Origin: Acidobacteriota bacterium
GTDB taxonomy: Bacteria; Acidobacteriota; Terriglobia; Terriglobales; Acidobacteriaceae
Length of the DNA: 59,295 bases
Reading direction: 5' to 3'
NCBI GenBank assembly: GCA_003225075.1
Contig: QIAP01000047.1
Coordinates: 1 to 59,295 of the forward strand
Below the pieces are notes generated by a model that was given only the letters and a program-made list of their open reading frames with translations, was not told the origin of the DNA and ran no database searches. Positions 52,959-59,295 of this stretch are shown here, piece after piece. The translations under genes and the position numbers were made by a program. The number at the start of each line of letters is the position of its first letter. The stretch's first letter is position 1.

Positions 52959-55193
52959 CTAGGGCCGTACCGCCACCAAGTCAGGCGTACAGGTGAAGCT
53001 CACGTTAGTGCAAAAGTTGAAGTTTACCGGCAGAGAAACCTGCTGTAGATCCGTGCTAGCTAAGGTATCGAGGACGTGCACTGTGCCATCGCTGGTAGCG
53101 ACGTAAAGCAGGGTGCCATCAGGGGTGAGGCTACCGCTGAGAGGCTTGGGGTTTACGCCAGCGAGCGAAATTGCGGAGGAAGGGGTTTGCCCATTCACGT
53201 CGAACACCAGCGCGCTTCCTAAATTGCTGGCTAGCACATAGGCTTTCAAGCCATCCGAGGAAACGATTAATTGCAGCGGAGTGAAAGTGCCCTGGCCCAT
53301 ATTCACAAAAGTGTGCGCGTTGCTGACGGTTGGCGGGCATCCCGTCAGCATCATCGTGCTTGCGGTAATTACGTCTACACCCTGAGCGGTGGGAGGATTG
53401 GTGCTCACGGGTGAGTCCAAAGCCAGCACGTGAAGTCCGTCCGCAGCCGACCGGATGAATTGCGGAACGGTCGAAGTCGCAGTACTGGTCGCTACGGTGT
53501 TATCGCACGTCGCTCTCACAGTGACTGCGGAGGCCGCACCGCCCGCCAGATAGGCGAATGCGCCGTTCGAGAAGAATGAAACATCATTGGCCGGTGCCGT
53601 CAGCGGAATAGTTTTCAAGCCATCCACTGACGAATAAACGTACAAATTATTCGTATTCGCGCCAACCATATACACCTTGAGGCCGTCGGGTGAGAAATCC
53701 GCTGCGGTTACGCCGCTAATGAGAAGATCCGCGCGGCTTCCCGAATTCGTTTGATCGAAAATGGAAACGTCTTGCTGCGGATGACTAGCCGTGATGCTGG
53801 TATCAGAAACCACAGCTTTGTTACCGTCGGGAGAAACGGCCAGCACTTTGCCGGTCACCGCGTTGAATGTATTCACTGTAGGTGGGTTCGCAGCGGGATC
53901 GAGGACCATAAGGCCTTTGCTGCTGCCCAAAAATGCCTTCGTCCCCTGTGGATTGAAGACTAGAGAATTGGGAGGGTTCGGAAGCGACGCGGCGCCGGAA
54001 ACGGCATTATTTGATGTGCTGATAGACACAATCGAACTGCCGCAATTGAAATTTGTGCCACACCCCGTGCTTGTTGCCCACACGGTTGTCGTCGCTTTCG
54101 TGCCGGTCACTGTGGCTTTCACAATGTCGGTCGGATAGATCGGTAAGGTCGTTACGCCGACCACGGTCGGGGTTTGAACACCGTCGTTGCAAGAAGGCGG
54201 TGTACAAGAAGCGATGATTGCTGCCCCGCCCGGAGAGACTGCCCGCACCGTTCCTGTACTGCCGATTCCGGTCGCATTTCCGCTTGTCCCAGTACCGGTC
54301 ACGGTTGCGACCGCGGGCTCGGAAGTACTCCAGGTTAGCGGCACATTGGTCAAAGTCGCATTCAGGGTATCCACGACCGTGGCTGTGATCGTTTTGCTGC
54401 CACCAGTAGCCAGCGTGAACGCGTTGCTGGCCGAATTCGTCACCGCGAGTGTGATCGACTTCACTGGGCAGGTTGCGAAATTTATGGCTGGACTATTCAC
54501 GCCGGCTGCGTTTACGAAGATTTGCGTTATCCCGGGGACGTTAGCCGTGGCCTGCGCCTGGTTCGCGCCGATTCCGCTTACCGTGTTGCTGACCTTAACG
54601 ATGGTGCTGCTCAGCGCAGTCCAGGTAAGTGGCCCTACGGTAGCGGTGATGTCGTTTCCGCGACTGGAAACAGTAGCCTGGTAAGTGAAAATTTGGTTTT
54701 GCGAGATGCCATTGACCGGGCCGCTTGCGCTCTCAACCGTGCAGGTAGGAGGCGGGGTAGGTGATGGGACTTGGGTGACGCTGATGTGCTCGATATGCTG
54801 ATGTACGAAGACCGTCACCGGCGCGCTGCTGACCCCGGCGGCTGAGGCGGTCACTTGGGCTACGCCGACAGGACCAGGGGTACATACGATGGGACTCGTC
54901 AGTGAATCCCATGTGCCGCCACACGCTACGCCGTTGTTGGCAATGGTCAACACGGCAGGATTGCTGGAGCTCAACGTAACAGCAACGGAGATCGGCGCTC
55001 CAGCGGAGTTCTTCGCGGAAACTGTAAAATTCTGTGTCCCCCCTACTTCCACCGACGCCGTAGCCGGCGTGAGGGTTATTGACGCCGGCACATTAGGCGC
55101 AGCTGGCGCGTTATTGCTGCTGCCGCAACCAGCCAGACTGCCGATAAGTAAAATAAGAATTACTACCCAAAGAACGGAACCGCACCGACCCAT
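52959..55193 (-). CDS. Lipoprotein with Ig-like repeats and a beta-propeller-like C-terminus
   Basis: 744 residues. A lipoprotein signal peptide (VILILLIGSLAGC, lipobox LAGC at ~20-23) is followed by three or so bacterial Ig-like (BIG2-type) domains over ~30-350 (SITLTPATASVEVGGTQNF, VTLSSSNPAVLTIANNG, LTWSTSEPAVATVTGTG). A repeat region like YncE/lactonase beta-propellers covers ~350-744 (FNPQGTKAFLGSSKGLMVLD, FSPDGLKVYMVGANTNNLYV, LTPDGTLLYVATSDGTVHVLD). It is probably an outer-membrane-attached surface protein. I chose ATG 55193, which follows GGGAGGGTGC; the frame to 55415 precedes the signal peptide. Confidence 0.82.
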   Translation of the reverse strand: MGRCGSVLWVVILILLIGSLAGCGSSNNAPAAPNVPASITLTPATASVEVGGTQNFTVSAKNSAGAPISVAVTLSSSNPAVLTIANNGVACGGTWDSLTSPIVCTPGPVGVAQVTASAAGVSSAPVTVFVHQHIEHISVTQVPSPTPPPTCTVESASGPVNGISQNQIFTYQATVSSRGNDITATVGPLTWTALSSTIVKVSNTVSGIGANQAQATANVPGITQIFVNAAGVNSPAINFATCPVKSITLAVTNSASNAFTLATGGSKTITATVVDTLNATLTNVPLTWSTSEPAVATVTGTGTSGNATGIGSTGTVRAVSPGGAAIIASCTPPSCNDGVQTPTVVGVTTLPIYPTDIVKATVTGTKATTTVWATSTGCGTNFNCGSSIVSISTSNNAVSGAASLPNPPNSLVFNPQGTKAFLGSSKGLMVLDPAANPPTVNTFNAVTGKVLAVSPDGNKAVVSDTSITASHPQQDVSIFDQTNSGSRADLLISGVTAADFSPDGLKVYMVGANTNNLYVYSSVDGLKTIPLTAPANDVSFFSNGAFAYLAGGAASAVTVRATCDNTVATSTATSTVPQFIRSAADGLHVLALDSPVSTNPPTAQGVDVITASTMMLTGCPPTVSNAHTFVNMGQGTFTPLQLIVSSDGLKAYVLASNLGSALVFDVNGQTPSSAISLAGVNPKPLSGSLTPDGTLLYVATSDGTVHVLDTLASTDLQQVSLPVNFNFCTNVSFTCTPDLVAVRP

Positions 55194-55314
55194 GCACCCT
55201 CCCCGCTCCTTATTTGGAGCGAGCGCGTGTTGTTCTGGAAAATTTCCAGTGTAGAGGCAGAAAATCTTTTCGGCAAGTTGAGGCGTTTGCGCGGCGTCCG
55301 AGCCGCGCGCCGAA

Positions 55315-55335
55315 ATCCTGAGCGAAGCGAAGGAT
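55315..55335. repeat. Short palindromic extragenic element
   Basis: ATCCT-GAGCGAAGCGA-AGGAT inside the gap upstream of the Ig-like lipoprotein gene. This string resembles short palindromic repeats often scattered between genes in related bacteria, but only one copy is seen here. Confidence 0.3.
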
Positions 55336-55492
55336 CTTTGAGCCAGAGCGTCCGCGCCACGAAATCGTTCGGAAGCGAAGCATCCTTGGCATGCAACTCG
55401 ATGCCTTGAACCCACAAACTTCCGAACATCGCGCTCCAGTGGACCATTTTCGGGGCTCTGCCATTTTAGTCTCTAGATGCAGGGTGGAGTCA

Positions 55493-55522
55493 TTGACGAT
55501 GTGCGACGGAACTTGATATATT
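55493..55522 (+). promoter_or_regulatory. Candidate sigma-70 promoter for the str operon leader
   Basis: TTGACG (55493-55498), 18-base spacer, TATATT (55517-55522). It is the best promoter match in the 807-base gap before rpsL and points toward the ribosomal genes. It would give a leader of about 470 bases. Confidence 0.5.
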
Positions 55523-55529
55523 TAAAAGG

Positions 55530-55973
55530 TTCCGCGAGTTAAGTTCGGCTTGCCTGTAAGCGGCGGTCAGTTTTTGCCGTTACGTGATGAGTGTGCGAAC
55601 TGACCCTGAAGCATTTGCGGCTGAGCTCTTAAGAATTGGCTTGGAAACGCCCTCGCTGAAACATGCCTGCGCTCACCTTTCGCCCCGCGAAAGGATATGC
55701 AGGTAGAGCAGACGAAACGGAGTACCTCCTGTTTGAGTTTTCCGTCGGGCGATGTAGGTCGGCGGTAACTGGAAGGGCTTGATACCACCGTCGTCAGCGT
55801 TAGTCTGAAACGGGAAATCCAAAATCTCTCTCCGGCGTTTATGCGCGGCGAGAAAGTATGGCTGGCGACAATGCCATCCAGCCCCTTAAGGGGAAAGCGG
55901 AAACAGCGCTTGAACTCTCGGCGCGTCCGAATGGCTATGCCGAAAGACGGCACGGACGCCGTTTATATTTTTT
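55530..55973 (+). ncRNA. Possible structured leader RNA upstream of rpsL
   Basis: Between the candidate promoter and rpsL the plus strand holds several perfect hairpins: GGTCAGTT/AACTGACC (55565-55605), CCTTTCGC-CCC-GCGAAAGG (55676-55694), CCCC-TTAA-GGGG (55882-55893), and finally ACGGC/GCCGT with a T-rich tail (55947-55973), 27 bases before the rpsL start. No protein-coding frame here is convincing. The layout suggests a regulatory leader or a separate small RNA ending at the last hairpin. No known RNA family is recognised. Confidence 0.4.
55947..55973 (+). terminator. Terminator-like hairpin (possible attenuator) before rpsL
   Basis: ACGGC (55947-55951), six-base loop, GCCGT (55958-55962), followed by TTATATTTTTT. 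The stem is short, so termination may be partial, as in an attenuator. Confidence 0.4.
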
Positions 55974-56000
55974 GATGGAGCGCTGAAGGAGCGGAGAAGA

Positions 56001-56375
56001 GTGCCTACTTTTAATCAATTGGTGCGTAGCGGCCGTACTCGACCTCGTTATAAGACGGCCAGTCCCGCGTTACAAGGATGCCCGCAGAAGCGAGGGGTCT
56101 GTACTCGTGTCTATACCCAGACACCGAAGAAGCCGAACTCGGCGCTGCGAAAAGTCGCGCGCGTCCGGCTCACGAACGGGATTGAAGTTACGACTTACAT
56201 TCCTGGTGTCGGCCACAACCTGCAGGAGCACTCGATCGTGCTCATCCGAGGCGGTCGCGTTAAGGATCTGCCGGGCGTGCGCTATCACGTAATCCGCGGC
56301 ACGCTGGACTCGGTGGGTGTTGCCAACCGCAAGCAGGGGCGCTCGAAATACGGCGCCAAGCGCCCGAAAGCGTAG
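56001..56375 (+). CDS. rpsL: 30S ribosomal protein S12
   Basis: 124 residues, decoding-centre protein. It starts with GTG at 56001, with AAGGAGCGGAGAAGA upstream. The conserved loops [12 protein letters not shown]-type (here [13 protein letters not shown]) and [13 protein letters not shown] are intact, with lysines at the two positions where changes give streptomycin resistance, so the predicted state is sensitive. It is the first gene of the str operon rpsL-rpsG-fusA-tuf. Confidence 0.97.
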   Translation: MPTFNQLVRSGRTRPRYKTASPALQGCPQKRGVCTRVYTQTPKKPNSALRKVARVRLTNGIEVTTYIPGVGHNLQEHSIVLIRGGRVKDLPGVRYHVIRGTLDSVGVANRKQGRSKYGAKRPKA

Positions 56376-56387
56376 CGGTCGATTTCA

Positions 56388-56892
<505 letters not shown>

Positions 56893-56963
56893 CGCGATAT
56901 TGGGAACAACATACCAATCGCATCTCTACAGAGACGCTGAAAAAGATTGAGAAGGGTAGCGCT

Positions 56964-59105
<2,142 letters not shown>

Positions 59106-59137
59106 TCGTAATAAAGGCTGGCGCTGCCGGCCGGTGT

Positions 59138-59175
59138 GGGGCTTAGCCCCAAAGACAACATCCGGCGTTGCCGGA
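59138..59175 (+). repeat. Two tight hairpins between fusA and tuf
   Basis: GGGGC-TTA-GCCCC (59138-59150) and TCCGGC-GTT-GCCGGA (59161-59175), both perfect with three-base loops, between the fusA stop and the tuf ribosome-binding site. No T-run follows, so they may act as processing or mRNA-stability elements. Confidence 0.6.
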
Positions 59176-59190
59176 CGGAGACCTGAGGAA

Positions 59191-59295
59191 ATGGCGAAAG
59201 AGAAATTTGAGCGCAATAAGCCGCACGTGAATGTGGGGACGATTGGACACATTGACCACGGCAAGACCACTTTAACGGCGGCCATCACCAAGGTA
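59191..59295 (+). CDS. tuf: Elongation factor Tu, N-terminal part (cut by window end)
   Basis: The ATG at 59191, with GAGGAA six bases upstream, opens a frame reading [16 protein letters not shown] and then [16 protein letters not shown], the start and P-loop of EF-Tu. Only 35 codons are inside the window. It is the last gene of the classical str operon. Confidence 0.95.
   Translation, partial: MAKEKFERNKPHVNVGTIGHIDHGKTTLTAAITKV

Noticed and set aside
55567-55953. 128-codon open frame antisense to the proposed rpsL leader
   Set aside because: No domain, Arg/Ser-rich shadow-like composition, and it overlaps several perfect hairpins.

Overview
The window reads as a chromosomal piece from a soil-type Acidobacteriota genome, probably a Terriglobia/Acidobacteriales relative. 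I base this on recognised families, not on a search: a PhoB-type winged-helix regulator fused to a membrane segment and TPRs, an exported VWA protein, an anti-sigma factor with a YCF48-like sensor domain, DUF1259, a large Gly-rich exported protein, Omp85/TamB, and a moderately GC-rich base composition. The envelope is Gram-negative (porin, Omp85, lipoprotein, many exported proteins). I see no phage, IS element, CRISPR array, rRNA or tRNA.

Layout. 0-0.9 kb: a DUF308 gene, then a broken join where the 5' part of grpE meets the 5' part of an MFS gene head-on. 0.9-5.3 kb (minus): a chromate module chrB - DUF1259 (frameshifted) - pepE - ornithine cyclodeaminase family - chrA. 5.3-6.2 kb: gene-free DNA with strong inverted repeats. 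6.2-8.4 kb (minus): a decayed metallo-beta-lactamase-fold gene and a di-haem oxidoreductase. 8.7-11 kb: a winged-helix/TPR regulator, preceded by three CTCAAA repeats at exactly 11-bp period and broken near its C-terminus. 11.3-13.5 kb (minus): a Gly-rich secreted protein with a strong terminator. 13.5-15.2 kb: gene-poor DNA.

15.2-21.5 kb is a phosphate module, pstS - porin - pstC - pstA - pstB - phoU, with matching candidate Pho boxes before pstS and before pstC. 21.7-28.6 kb is an Omp85 (TamA/BamA-like) plus TamB pair. 28.7-35 kb holds tag, a SYLF protein, a VWA protein, lemA with a DUF2207 gene, lexA and trxA. 35.4-38.6 kb (minus) is a sigma factor - anti-sigma/YCF48 - MBL hydrolase operon, next to an exported ARPP-1 protein (38.8-39.9 kb) that carries an ECF-like promoter. 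40-45.4 kb (minus) holds a CTP-synthase-like amidotransferase homologue with altered catalytic residues, a second lemA paired with a GIDE gene, and a kynureninase-like enzyme coupled to an amino-acid permease.

45.5-48 kb: a TPR-GAF protein with a degenerate GGDEF domain. 48.3-51.7 kb: a short-chain acyl-CoA cluster (thiolase, 3-hydroxyacyl-CoA dehydrogenase, enoyl-CoA hydratase) with two small genes between, one carrying two in-frame amber codons. 51.8-52.9 kb: ribH and nusB. 53-55.2 kb (minus): a lipoprotein with Ig-like repeats and a beta-propeller-like region. 55.5-59.3 kb: the str operon rpsL-rpsG-fusA-tuf, preceded by a possible structured leader RNA.

The best leads for something undescribed are the 11-bp-period operator of the winged-helix/TPR gene, the paired Pho boxes, the str-operon leader, the sigma/anti-sigma/MBL module beside the exported ARPP-1 gene, and the degenerate catalytic domains. 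Several genes are visibly broken. Without read data I cannot separate real decay from assembly or base-call errors.
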